Notes under the pieces: generated by a model
The model's input: the letters and a program-made list of their open reading frames with translations, nothing else
Told to the model about the DNA's origin: nothing
Databases searched by the model: none
Translations under genes and position numbers: made by a program
Assembly (NCBI RefSeq): GCF_900142665.1
Contig: NZ_FRBR01000001.1
Coordinates: 310,001 to 374,000 of the forward strand
Source of the DNA: Roseovarius pacificus
Lineage (GTDB): Bacteria > Pseudomonadota > Alphaproteobacteria > Rhodobacterales > Rhodobacteraceae
Direction: 5' to 3'
Length of the DNA stretch: 64,000 bases
Part shown: positions 37,489 to 45,750 of the stretch, in pieces
Layout: each line of letters starts with the position of its first letter
How positions within the stretch are numbered: the stretch's first letter is position 1

Positions 37489-37908
37489 GACGGAGTGGAC
37501 ATTGCCTTGCCCGGACTCAAGGCGCGCCTTGCGCGCCGCCGGGCATCGCCCGACCGCCCCCCGGGCGGGCGATCCTGCATCGGCAGCCCACCGAATTACC
37601 GTTGGATGCGACTTCACCATAAATCACCATCGAAAGACCGGCGCTCGCCCACCCGCGGTCGGGCAATGCCCGGTGCACAAAGTCGTCGTCGGACTCAATC
37701 CAGACATCTGCCCCATCGCCCGGCCTCACCCCGTACGTCCATCCAACTCACCTCGCTCGTTCACGGCCTTCACACGTCGCGCCGACATCCCGGTTATGAC
37801 ATAAACTGATTAACCGGGCGTTACCCCGATGCCCGCCGGTCTCCGCAATCGTCCTCACCCGCCCGGTTTGCGCCCCTGATGGACACAAATATCCGAACAC
37901 CCCCCGAT

Positions 37909-37951
37909 TTTCGTACGAAACCCGCGTACACATCGTACAAAACGTACGAAA
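37909..37951. promoter_or_regulatory. CGTACGAAA repeats before ssrA
   Basis: A perfect 12-bp palindrome TTTCGTACGAAA lies at 37909-37920, followed by CGTACAAAA at 37934 and CGTACGAAA at 37943. The cluster ends 10 nt before the ssrA -35. It could be a regulator binding site. Confidence 0.45.
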
Positions 37952-37960
37952 CTCTCCCCT

Positions 37961-37988
37961 TTGCAAATCGCGCGCGGCTCCCTATATT
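37961..37988 (+). promoter_or_regulatory. ssrA promoter
   Basis: TTGCAA (37961-37966), a 16-nt spacer and TATATT (37983-37988) form a good sigma-70-type promoter just before the tmRNA. Confidence 0.65.
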
Positions 37989-37993
37989 CATCC

Positions 37994-38317
37994 TGTCCCC
38001 TCGGGGACTATGGACATAAACGCGCTCGTAATAAGCGGATCGGACCCGGGGGCGGTACCCGGCGGCTCCACCAAAAAACCTTTCGTTGGAGGGGGTTAGG
38101 GGGCCGAAACAGGATCGACGAACGTCTAAAGGGGTTAGCTTTGTCCCGGTGAGATACCACCGTTATCGGTTCGCTAAAGCATAATTGCCAACGACAATCG
38201 TGCTCCGGTCGCCGTTGCTGCGTAAGCAGTAACAAGACCGAAATCTTAAGCCCAGCCCTCTAGCAAGGTCTGGCGGGGTTCGCAGGCACCTGGCAACAGA
38301 AGCCTGCACTTCACCTT
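37994..38317 (+). ncRNA. ssrA: Two-piece (permuted) tmRNA
   Basis: Transfer-messenger RNA that rescues stalled ribosomes and adds a degradation tag. The order is circularly permuted as in alphaproteobacteria: first the acceptor piece, ending CGGCTCCACCA at 38073 with T arm CCGGG-GGCGGTA-CCCGG; then a short intervening segment; then the coding piece from GGGGCCG at 38100. GGGGCCG pairs with CGGCTCC to complete the acceptor stem. The tag frame 38187-38225 encodes ANDNRAPVAVAA followed by TAA. Outer ends are estimated to about 10 nt. The intervening segment is removed after transcription. Confidence 0.92.
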
Positions 38318-38418
38318 AAAAACATCCCTCAACCAATTGAATTTATGATATTTTCATGACACGCGCCATGTGTGGTGAAAGCGCTTGAAATACGTGGCGC
38401 GCACTGTATCACCGCTAT

Positions 38419-39666
38419 ATGCGCCCCGATCTTGTTAACCTTTTCCGCGTTTTCGCCCGCATCGGCCTGCTGTCCTTCGGCGGCCCCGCCGCGCAGATCG
38501 CCCTGATGCATACGGAACTGGTAGAACGCCACAAGTGGCTGGAAGAAAAGCATTTTCTGGGCGCGCTGTCGTTCTGCATGCTGCTTCCCGGTCCCGAGGC
38601 CATGCAACTCGCCACCTATTCCGGCTGGCGTCTTCGTGGCGTTCCCGGCGGCCTGATCGCGGGCCTGCTGTTCGTTCTGCCCGGCGCAGTGGTGATCCTC
38701 GGGCTGGCATTGGGCTATGCGCATTACGGGCAAGTTCCTGTTATTCAATCGCTTTTTACGGGCATCAAGGCGGCGGTGATCGTCATCGTCCTGCAGGCAT
38801 TGCTGTCCCTGGCCCGCCGCGCCCTGACCCGCCGCACCGATTGGGCGCTGGCCATCCTGGCCTTTGCGGCCATGTTCTTCCTGTCGCTCCCCTTCCCCCT
38901 GATCATCGCCGCCGCCGCCCTCACCGGCCTGCTGCTGGCACCCCCTGCAGGCGCGCCTTCGGCCCCTCTCCCCACCCATCGGACCCCGCCCCGAACCCTG
39001 CGCACCATCGCCATCTGGTCCACTCTCTGGGCTGCTCCGGTCCTGATCGCGTGGATCATGAATGCAAGCTTTCTCACTGATATTGCACTGTTTTTCTCGA
39101 AGCTCGCCATCGTGACCTTCGGCGGGGCCTATGCCGTCCTGGCCTATATGACGCAGGCCGTGGTCGAGACCCACGGCTGGCTCAGCACCGCACAGATGAT
39201 CGACGCACTGGGCCTCGCCGAAACCACGCCCGGCCCCCTGATCCTCGTGACCGAGTTCGTCGGTCTGCTCGCCGGGTTCCAACAGGGCGGCACCGCTCTC
39301 GCCCTTATGGCGGGCGCCATGACCCTCTGGGTCACCTTTACACCTTGTTTTCTATGGATTTTCACCGGCGCCCCCTATGTCGACGCCTTGCTGGCCCGCC
39401 CCCGTCTCAAAGGCGCGCTGTCCGGGATTTCGGCAGCGGTCACCGGCGTCATCCTGAACCTGTCGATCTGGTTCGCGCTCCATGTTCTGTTCGGCACCGT
39501 CACACGCGGGGAGTTCGGGCCGACACCGCAACTCGACAGCTTCCAGCCCCTCAGCGCCGCATTGACCGTGCTGGCCGGTGTTTTGCTGCTATGGTTGCGT
39601 CTGCCAATGACCGTTGGCCTCGCCCTGATGGCCGTCACCGCCGGAGTCGTGCATCTTGTCACTTGA
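38419..39666 (+). CDS. chrA: Chromate transporter (long-chain ChrA)
   Basis: A 415-residue membrane protein of the CHR family with two homologous halves. The first half has FARIGLLSFGGPAAQIALMH, the second FSKLAIVTFGGAYAVLAYM; both carry the FGG signature. Each half has about five or six membrane segments. It exports chromate. It lies between ssrA and sspB on the same strand, about 100 nt after the tmRNA; a 7-bp inverted repeat CGCGCCA / TGGCGCG lies in that gap. Confidence 0.93.
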   Translation: MRPDLVNLFRVFARIGLLSFGGPAAQIALMHTELVERHKWLEEKHFLGALSFCMLLPGPEAMQLATYSGWRLRGVPGGLIAGLLFVLPGAVVILGLALGYAHYGQVPVIQSLFTGIKAAVIVIVLQALLSLARRALTRRTDWALAILAFAAMFFLSLPFPLIIAAAALTGLLLAPPAGAPSAPLPTHRTPPRTLRTIAIWSTLWAAPVLIAWIMNASFLTDIALFFSKLAIVTFGGAYAVLAYMTQAVVETHGWLSTAQMIDALGLAETTPGPLILVTEFVGLLAGFQQGGTALALMAGAMTLWVTFTPCFLWIFTGAPYVDALLARPRLKGALSGISAAVTGVILNLSIWFALHVLFGTVTRGEFGPTPQLDSFQPLSAALTVLAGVLLLWLRLPMTVGLALMAVTAGVVHLVT

Positions 39667-39725
39667 CGCCTCTTTCGTTTTGGATTGAATCCCCTATGCT
39701 GCGGCTCAGGAGGACAGCACAACCC

Positions 39726-40205
39726 ATGTCTGCTTCGATTGATTACGGAAAACTGATGCACCACGCCATGCGCGGTCTGATCCGTCAGGTTCTGTGCGAT
39801 GTTCGCGATCACGGCCTGCCCGGCGTGCATCATTTCTTCATCACTTTCGATACCACCCATCCGGACGCGCAACTGGCCGATTGGCTGCGCGAACGCTACC
39901 CCTCCGAGATGACGGTTGTGATGCAGCACTGGTTCGACAATCTGGAGGTCACCGACGAAGGGTTTTCGGTCACGCTGAATTTCGGAGACGCGCCCGAGCC
40001 GCTTTATATTCCCTATGACGCGATCCAGACCTTTGTCGATCCGTCCGTGGAATTCGGCCTGCGCTTCGAATCTCCCGACGAAGATGCGCCGCACGATCCC
40101 GACCCCGATCACGAGCCCTCCACCGATGGCCCGGACAACACCGGCTCGGACGGTGAGGAGCATCACGATGCCGAGGTCGTCAGCCTCGACAGTTTCCGCA
40201 AATAG
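39726..40205 (+). CDS. sspB: SspB-family ClpXP adaptor
   Basis: A 159-residue SspB-alpha-type protein. The N-terminal core (MRGLIRQVLCDVRDHGLPGVHHFFITFDTTHPD ... FSVTLNFGDAPEPLYIPYDAI) binds the ssrA tag. A long acidic linker rich in D, E and P (about 115-150) leads to the C-terminal VVSLDSFRK, the ClpX-binding tail. It delivers ssrA-tagged proteins to ClpXP. Its own substrate tag gene, ssrA, is about 1.4 kb upstream. Confidence 0.93.
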   Translation: MSASIDYGKLMHHAMRGLIRQVLCDVRDHGLPGVHHFFITFDTTHPDAQLADWLRERYPSEMTVVMQHWFDNLEVTDEGFSVTLNFGDAPEPLYIPYDAIQTFVDPSVEFGLRFESPDEDAPHDPDPDHEPSTDGPDNTGSDGEEHHDAEVVSLDSFRK

Positions 40206-40312
40206 CGCATCCATCTGCGTGAAGTTTTCTTGAAGATTTCTGCGTACCGCTTGTCCGTCGCGCGGCAACGGCTATGCCTTTCCCGACACGACAGCCAGCG
40301 CGGAGAGAGAAC

Positions 40313-40870
40313 ATGGCAAGCGGTTTCGGATTGTTTCTGGGCGAGGTCCTGCGCCACCCCACCGAGGTCGTCGCGATAGCGCCTTCCTCCGCCGCCGTTG
40401 CCCGCCGCATGACGGACGGCCTTGACGGCATCACCGGCCCGGTGGTCGAAATCGGCCCCGGAACCGGCAGTTTTACCCGTGCGATCCTTGCCCGCGGCAT
40501 CGCCCCCGAGCAACTGACCCTGATGGAAACCAACACCCGGTTCTGCGACAGCCTCCAACGACAATTTCCGGGCGTGCGGGTTCTCAACCGTCCCGCGCAA
40601 GAGATCGACCAGATCGGACTTGAAGGGATTTCCGCGGTGATTTCCGGTGTTCCCGTACTGGCCCGCCCCACCATTCAGCGCGAGGTGGTCGGGCGCGCAT
40701 TTAACGTCATGGCCCCTGAGGGGTTCTTCAGCCAGATCACCTACAGTCCCAATGCGCCGATTGCCCCGCCAATGCAGCGCGAACTGGGCCTGCGCGCCGA
40801 AAAACGCGCCACGGTCTGGGTCAATCTGCCACCCGCCCGCGTATTTGTGTTCCATCGTATACATCATTGA
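40313..40870 (+). CDS. SAM-dependent methyltransferase, PmtA-like
   Basis: A 185-residue methyltransferase with motif I VVEIGPGTGSFTRAIL (residues 43-58). The opening FLGEVLRHPTEVVAIAPSSAAVAR resembles Sinorhizobium-type phospholipid N-methyltransferases, which make phosphatidylcholine from phosphatidylethanolamine; rRNA adenine methyltransferase-like enzymes are the alternative. ATG 40313 follows GGAGAGAGAAC. Stands alone between sspB and fumC. Confidence 0.8.
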   Translation: MASGFGLFLGEVLRHPTEVVAIAPSSAAVARRMTDGLDGITGPVVEIGPGTGSFTRAILARGIAPEQLTLMETNTRFCDSLQRQFPGVRVLNRPAQEIDQIGLEGISAVISGVPVLARPTIQREVVGRAFNVMAPEGFFSQITYSPNAPIAPPMQRELGLRAEKRATVWVNLPPARVFVFHRIHH

Positions 40871-40924
40871 TCTTTCCGCTCTATCCGATAAGAGAAAACA
40901 ACCTTTCGCGATGGAGTACAGATC

Positions 40925-42319
40925 ATGACCGCCACCCGCACAGAGACCGACAGTTTCGGCCCCCTCGAGGTTCCCGCCGATAAATACTGGGGCGCACAGA
41001 CGCAGCGCTCGTTGATGAACTTTCCCATCGGCTGGGAAAAGCAGCCCGTCGCCATCGTGCGTGCCCTTGGCGTCATCAAGAAGGCCTGCGCACAGGCCAA
41101 CAAGGCCAATGGAGACCTCGACCCGAAACTGGCCGACGCCATCGTTCAGGCTGCGGGCGAGGTGATCGAAGGCAAGTTCGACGACAACTTTCCGCTGGTC
41201 GTCTGGCAGACCGGCTCGGGCACGCAGTCGAACATGAACTCGAACGAGGTGATCGCCAACCGCGCCATTGAAATCCTCGGCGGTCAGATCGGCAGCAAGG
41301 AACCGGTTCACCCCAACGATCACTGCAACATGGGTCAATCCTCGAACGATACCTTCCCGACCGCCATGCATATCGCTACCGCGATGAGCGTGCGTGACGT
41401 TCTGCTGCCCGGCCTTGAAAAGTTGCTCAAGGGGCTCGAAGCCAAGGCCGAGGAATTCAAGGACATCATCAAGATCGGGCGCACCCACACGCAGGATGCC
41501 ACGCCGCTGACACTGGGACAGGAATTTTCCGGCTATGCGCAGCAGGTCCGTCAGGGGATCGAGCGCATCAAGGCCGCCCTGCCCGGCATCTACGAACTGG
41601 CGCAGGGTGGTACCGCCGTGGGCACCGGGCTGAACACCAAAAAGGGATGGGGCGAACAGGTGGCCGCCAACATGGCAGAGATCACCGGCCTGCCCTTCGT
41701 GACCGCGCCCAACAAGTTCGAATCGCTCGCGGCCCATGACGCCATGGTGTTCATGTCCGGCGCAATCGCGACGGTGGCCGGGTCCTGCTACAAGATCGCC
41801 AATGACATCCGTTTCCTGGGCTCCGGCCCCCGTTCGGGCCTGGGCGAGTTGATCCTGCCGGAAAACGAACCGGGATCGTCCATCATGCCGGGCAAGGTCA
41901 ACCCGACACAGGCCGAGGCGCTGACACAGGTCGCCGCCCACGTCATGGGCAATGACGCCGCGATCAAGTTCGCCGGCAGCCAGGGCCATTTCGAGTTGAA
42001 CGTCTACAACCCGATGATGTCCTACAACCTGCTGCAATCCATCCAGCTTCTGGGCGATGCCGCCGACAGCTTTACCGAGCGTATGCTGAACGGCATTCAG
42101 GCCAATGAGGACCGGATCGAGAAACTGATGCGCGAATCCCTGATGCTGGTCACGGCACTGGCACCTGAAATCGGCTATGACAATGCCACCAAGGTCGCCA
42201 AGACCGCGCACAAGAACGGCACCACGCTCAAGGAAGAGGCGATCGCGCTCGGGTTCGTGGACGAGGACACCTTTGATCGCGTTGTGCGCCCCGAACAGAT
42301 GATCGGCCCCAAGGGCTGA
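40925..42319 (+). CDS. fumC: Fumarate hydratase, class II
   Basis: A 464-residue class II fumarase, which interconverts fumarate and malate in the TCA cycle. The lyase signature [11 protein letters not shown] is present, as are [16 protein letters not shown] and [18 protein letters not shown]. Full length. A clear terminator follows the stop. Confidence 0.97.
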   Translation: MTATRTETDSFGPLEVPADKYWGAQTQRSLMNFPIGWEKQPVAIVRALGVIKKACAQANKANGDLDPKLADAIVQAAGEVIEGKFDDNFPLVVWQTGSGTQSNMNSNEVIANRAIEILGGQIGSKEPVHPNDHCNMGQSSNDTFPTAMHIATAMSVRDVLLPGLEKLLKGLEAKAEEFKDIIKIGRTHTQDATPLTLGQEFSGYAQQVRQGIERIKAALPGIYELAQGGTAVGTGLNTKKGWGEQVAANMAEITGLPFVTAPNKFESLAAHDAMVFMSGAIATVAGSCYKIANDIRFLGSGPRSGLGELILPENEPGSSIMPGKVNPTQAEALTQVAAHVMGNDAAIKFAGSQGHFELNVYNPMMSYNLLQSIQLLGDAADSFTERMLNGIQANEDRIEKLMRESLMLVTALAPEIGYDNATKVAKTAHKNGTTLKEEAIALGFVDEDTFDRVVRPEQMIGPKG

Positions 42320-42346
42320 GGGCGCGGATTTGAACGGCACTCGTCA

Positions 42347-42372
42347 GGGCGGTCCAATGGGCCGCCCTTTTT
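42347..42372 (+). terminator. Terminator of fumC
   Basis: GGGCGG (42347-42352), loop TCCAATGGG, CCGCCC (42362-42367) and TTTTTC form a rho-independent terminator 28 nt after the fumC stop. Confidence 0.85.
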
Positions 42373-42414
42373 CATCTGCTGGACGAATGCAGAAACCGGT
42401 ATATGGTTAACCCC

Positions 42415-42594
42415 ATGAACAATGTCATCAACCTGAACCAGTTCCGCAAACAAAAGGCGCGGGCCGAAAAACGCGCAAAGGCCGATGAAAACGCCGTGCA
42501 GCATGGGCGCAGTAAGGCCGACAAGGCGCTCGACACTGCGCGCGCCGAAAAATCCCGGCAAGACCACGAGGCGCATAAGCGCGACGACGAATGA
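42415..42594 (+). CDS. DUF4169 small protein
   Basis: A 59-residue basic protein with the family opening MNNVINLNQFRKQKARAEKRAKADENAVQHGRSKA (first residues shown) and a lysine/arginine/glutamate-rich rest, probably one long helix. DUF4169 function is unknown; it is typical of Rhodobacteraceae and often sits next to fumC and a ribbon-helix-helix gene. ATG 42415 fits the family start better than ATG 42403. Confidence 0.8.
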   Translation: MNNVINLNQFRKQKARAEKRAKADENAVQHGRSKADKALDTARAEKSRQDHEAHKRDDE

Positions 42595-42605
42595 AACACC
42601 CAGTG

Positions 42606-42636
42606 CCTTTTCCTGTTCCAAAATACCTTGCGGGAG
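42606..42636 (+). repeat. Dispersed intergenic element, copy
   Basis: CCTTTTCCTGTTCCAAAATA-CCTTGCGGGAG resembles the stretches at about 2589 and 49661. It lies after the DUF4169 gene. Confidence 0.4.
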
Positions 42637-42676
42637 TCGTCGCGCACAGCGACAGGAGCCGCGCCCCCGCCACGTC

Positions 42677-42901
42677 ATGACAGGACGGCCCGTCAAACAC
42701 TCGCTCACCCTGCGTGGGCACCGCACCAGCGTATCGCTCGAAGACGAGTTCTGGCAGGCCTTCCGCGACATTGCACACCAGCGCGGCCAGCCGCTCAATG
42801 CCCTGGCCGCCGAGATCGACGCCGAGCGTGGCGTGGATATCGGCCTCGCCTCGGCGATCCGGCTGTTCGTGCTGCGCCACTATCGCGATCGGGTGCGTTG
42901 A
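42677..42901 (+). CDS. Ribbon-helix-helix domain protein
   Basis: A 74-residue protein with an RHH-type fold: LRGHRTSVSLEDEFWQAFRDIA (strand and helix), then INALAAEI-like LNALAAEIDAE and a C-terminal VLRHYRDRVR. Such proteins usually bind DNA as dimers. It lies 82 nt after DUF4169 and is convergent with the next methyltransferase. Targets unknown. Confidence 0.8.
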   Translation: MTGRPVKHSLTLRGHRTSVSLEDEFWQAFRDIAHQRGQPLNALAAEIDAERGVDIGLASAIRLFVLRHYRDRVR

Positions 42902-42906
42902 AGCCC

Positions 42907-43527
42907 TCAGACCTTGCGCGCCACGATGAACCGGCTGGGCGGTTTGGCCGGATAGTTCCCCGTTTCCAGTATCTCGAACCCTTGCGCACGGATCGCCTTT
43001 TCCAGATCCGCGATGTCGAGAAATTTCACCGGGGGCGCCTTGCCTATCATTTGCAGCCCCGCGATCAACGCCCGGAAATGCCAGGCATTGCGCCCAAGAC
43101 AAACCGTTTTCGAAATGAACACCCCTCCGGGCCGCAACAGCGCGCGCACCCGCTTGATCGTGGCCTCCATATCGTCCAGCAGGTGCAACAGGTTAAACGC
43201 CAGAACCGCATCGAATGTCCCCGGCGCGAATGCATCGCAAAACGCATCGGCTTGCCGGAATTCGACATTCGCACCGGGATGATCGGCCAGCTTTTCACGT
43301 GCGATGGCCACCATCTCGGATGAAATATCGGCGGCGGTCAGATGCGCAACCGCCGGCGCGAGCTTGAGCGCCGTGGTGCCGGTTCCGCAGCCCAGTTCCA
43401 GTACCTTGTCGTCCTCGCCCAGATAGCTGCGCGTCAGGGCCAGTGTCGTTTCATAGGCGGTTTCATCCCGCACAGGGCGCGCGGCGTAGCGACGTGCGAC
43501 ACCGTCCCAGAAGGTCCTGCCTGTCAT
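42907..43527 (-). CDS. Class I SAM-dependent methyltransferase
   Basis: A 206-residue methyltransferase with motif I VLELGCGTGTTALKLA (43-58), the acidic post-I DIS, and DAVLAFNLLHLLDD. It starts MTGRTFWDGVARRYAARPV, resembling small-molecule methyltransferases of the ubiE-like group. Substrate unknown. ATG 43527 follows AAGGAGACGTTGCC. Confidence 0.88.
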   Translation of the reverse strand: MTGRTFWDGVARRYAARPVRDETAYETTLALTRSYLGEDDKVLELGCGTGTTALKLAPAVAHLTAADISSEMVAIAREKLADHPGANVEFRQADAFCDAFAPGTFDAVLAFNLLHLLDDMEATIKRVRALLRPGGVFISKTVCLGRNAWHFRALIAGLQMIGKAPPVKFLDIADLEKAIRAQGFEILETGNYPAKPPSRFIVARKV

Positions 43528-43574
43528 GGCAACGTCTCCTTGTCTCGGGATGTCAAGGCCATCACCGTGCCGGA

Positions 43575-44402
43575 TCAGGCTGGTTTACGATCCGCCGGAG
43601 CCTGCTCCATCAACGCATCCTCCTGACCGGCCTCACAGATAAGCCGATACAAATGCCACGTCGCATGGCCCAACAACGGCAAGACTATAAACAGTCCCAG
43701 AAACCCCGGTATCAGCGCAACAAAAGTCACCACGGCAATGAACACGCCCCAGACGAGCATCGGAACCGGATTGGCCAGAACCGTCTGAAAACTGGTGATC
43801 ATCGCGGTCACGAAATCCACCTCGCGATCCAGAAGCAGCGGCAAGGCCACCACCGTGATCATATAAAGCAACAGCGCAAACCCCGCCCCCACTATCGTGC
43901 CGACGGCGAGCATCGTCAGCCCCTCCTGTGTCAGGTAGACATCGAACGAGCTTGAAATATTGGTCATTGTCGAAAAGCCGAGGAACAATGCGAAAATCAT
44001 GTGCGCCAGAAAGAACCAGAACAGGAACATGATGATGATCACCGCGCTGATCGACGGCAGTTGCCGCCGCCGCTGATGTGCAATGACGCCGAAGACCGCG
44101 CCGGGTTCCAGCGGCAGCCCTTGTTCCAGCCGGTGACTGACCTCGTACAAACCCACAGCCGCAAAAGGCCCGAATAGCGGAAATCCGACCGCAGCGAAGA
44201 TCAGCCAGTAACTTTGCCCGGTGACCCATGTGATCCAGACCATGATCCAGCCGATCACCACATAGACCCCGCCGAAGATCAGGGCATATCCGGGAGCGCG
44301 CTTCATGTCGGTCCCCCCCCGGCGCAGTGCCTCTTTCAGCATATCGAACGTCACCATGCCCAATTCGGGCACGCCAAGCGGCTTGCTCTCCTCCATCATC
44401 AT
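43575..44402 (-). CDS. DUF2189 integral membrane protein
   Basis: A 275-residue membrane protein with about six TM segments (e.g. [82 protein letters not shown]). It matches DUF2189. Function unknown. GGGAGGAAACC precedes ATG 44402; three ATG codons in a row make the exact start uncertain by 6 nt. Confidence 0.85.
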   Translation of the reverse strand: MMMEESKPLGVPELGMVTFDMLKEALRRGGTDMKRAPGYALIFGGVYVVIGWIMVWITWVTGQSYWLIFAAVGFPLFGPFAAVGLYEVSHRLEQGLPLEPGAVFGVIAHQRRRQLPSISAVIIIMFLFWFFLAHMIFALFLGFSTMTNISSSFDVYLTQEGLTMLAVGTIVGAGFALLLYMITVVALPLLLDREVDFVTAMITSFQTVLANPVPMLVWGVFIAVVTFVALIPGFLGLFIVLPLLGHATWHLYRLICEAGQEDALMEQAPADRKPA

Positions 44403-44506
44403 TGCGCGGTTTCCTCCCTGTTGAGGGAAGACTAGCCAAGCAACGGCAATGCGCAAAGACAGAATTCCGCTTCCGATCCGGCAAGGCAGGCGCGAAAGGC
44501 CGGGGC

Positions 44507-45634
44507 TCAGTCCTCGCCCTGTGCCTCGGCACGGGATTTGCCGCTGACATTCATCGCCAGCGTGGCCGCCATGAACTGATCCAGATCGCCGTCCAGTACG
44601 CCCTTGGTGTCGCTGGTTTCGACGCCGGTGCGCAAATCCTTGACCATCTGATAGGGCTGCAACACGTAGGACCGGATCTGATTGCCCCATCCCGCATCGC
44701 CCTTGGCCTCGTGCGCTTCGTTGATGGCCTCGTTGCGCTTGTCCAGTTCCAGTTGGTAAAGCCGCGATTTCAACGCCTTCATGGCGATATCGCGGTTCTG
44801 GTGCTGGGATTTTTCGGAACTGGTCACAACGATCCCCGTGGGATGGTGGGTGATCCGCACCGCCGAATCCGTCTTGTTGACGTGCTGCCCACCCGCGCCG
44901 GAACTGCGGTAGGTGTCGATACGAATATCGCTCGGGTTCACCTCGATTTCGATATTGTCGTCGACCACGGGATAAACCCAGACCGAACAGAATGACGTGT
45001 GCCGCTTGGCCGCCGAATCAAAGGGCGAAATACGCACCAGGCGATGCACGCCGCTTTCGGATTTCAACCAGCCATAGGCGTTGTGCCCGCTGATCTTGTA
45101 GGCGGCGGATTTGATTCCGGCCTCGTCCCCCGAGGTTTCAGACTGCAACTCGACCGTATAGCCATGCTGCTCGGCCCACCGCACATACATCCGCGCCAGC
45201 ATCGACGCCCAGTCACAGCTTTCGGTGCCACCCGCCCCGGCGTTGATTTCAAGGAAGGTATCGTTGGCATCCGCTTCGCCGTTCAGCAGCGCCTCCAGTT
45301 CCTTGGCAGCGGCTTTCTTGGCCAGTGCCCTAAGCGTTTCCTCGGCGTCGGTGACGATATCCTGATCGTCTTCCATCTCGCCCAGTTCGATCAACTCGAC
45401 ATTGTCGTTCATGTCCTGCTGAATCGAATCGTGGGTTTCAATGGCGTCGACAAGGCTCTGCCGGTCTCGCATGAGTTTCTGCGCCTTGGCCGGATCGTCC
45501 CACAGGTTGGGATCCTCGACCCGCGCATTGAACTCCTCAAGCCGATGCCTGGCGGTTTCCCAGCCCATCCGCTGGCGCAACAGCTCCAGCGAATTTTCGA
45601 TTTCGGAAACAATGGTCTGGATTTCGGCGCGCAT
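44507..45634 (-). CDS. prfB: Peptide chain release factor 2
   Basis: A 375-residue RF2 that ends translation at UGA and UAA. It has the stop-codon recognition motif SPF (in [15 protein letters not shown]) and the catalytic GGQ (in [20 protein letters not shown]). Unlike E. coli, the frame is continuous from MRAEIQTIV to the end, without the internal UGA and +1 frameshift autoregulation. ATG 45634 has AAGGA 7 nt upstream. Confidence 0.96.
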   Translation of the reverse strand: MRAEIQTIVSEIENSLELLRQRMGWETARHRLEEFNARVEDPNLWDDPAKAQKLMRDRQSLVDAIETHDSIQQDMNDNVELIELGEMEDDQDIVTDAEETLRALAKKAAAKELEALLNGEADANDTFLEINAGAGGTESCDWASMLARMYVRWAEQHGYTVELQSETSGDEAGIKSAAYKISGHNAYGWLKSESGVHRLVRISPFDSAAKRHTSFCSVWVYPVVDDNIEIEVNPSDIRIDTYRSSGAGGQHVNKTDSAVRITHHPTGIVVTSSEKSQHQNRDIAMKALKSRLYQLELDKRNEAINEAHEAKGDAGWGNQIRSYVLQPYQMVKDLRTGVETSDTKGVLDGDLDQFMAATLAMNVSGKSRAEAQGED

Positions 45635-45750
45635 CTGCATGTCCTTGGTCTGCTCAGATGCGGGTGATACCGCAGCGCGCGATGCCGGGCAAGATGCCGT
45701 GCACCGGGCGCGAAACGGTATCCGGGTCATCCCTTGTTTGAGGGCAGCGC

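Larger units (their letters stand above)
37329..37960. other. Intergenic region upstream of ssrA
   Basis: No gene seen. It contains the second direct repeat, a GGCGCGC-CTT-GCGCGCC hairpin around 37520, two short CGGGC-N3-GCCCG hairpins near 37540 and 37665, and a set of CGTACGAAA words just before ssrA. Confidence 0.5.

Noticed and set aside
38329..39282. Minus-strand frame over chrA
   Set aside because: Repetitive Gly/Gln/Glu-rich shadow of the chromate transporter gene on the other strand.
40163..42340. Long 725-codon minus-strand frame across the fumC and methyltransferase genes
   Set aside because: It is antisense to fumC and pmtA-like genes with clear motifs; composition fits an open shadow frame in GC-rich DNA.
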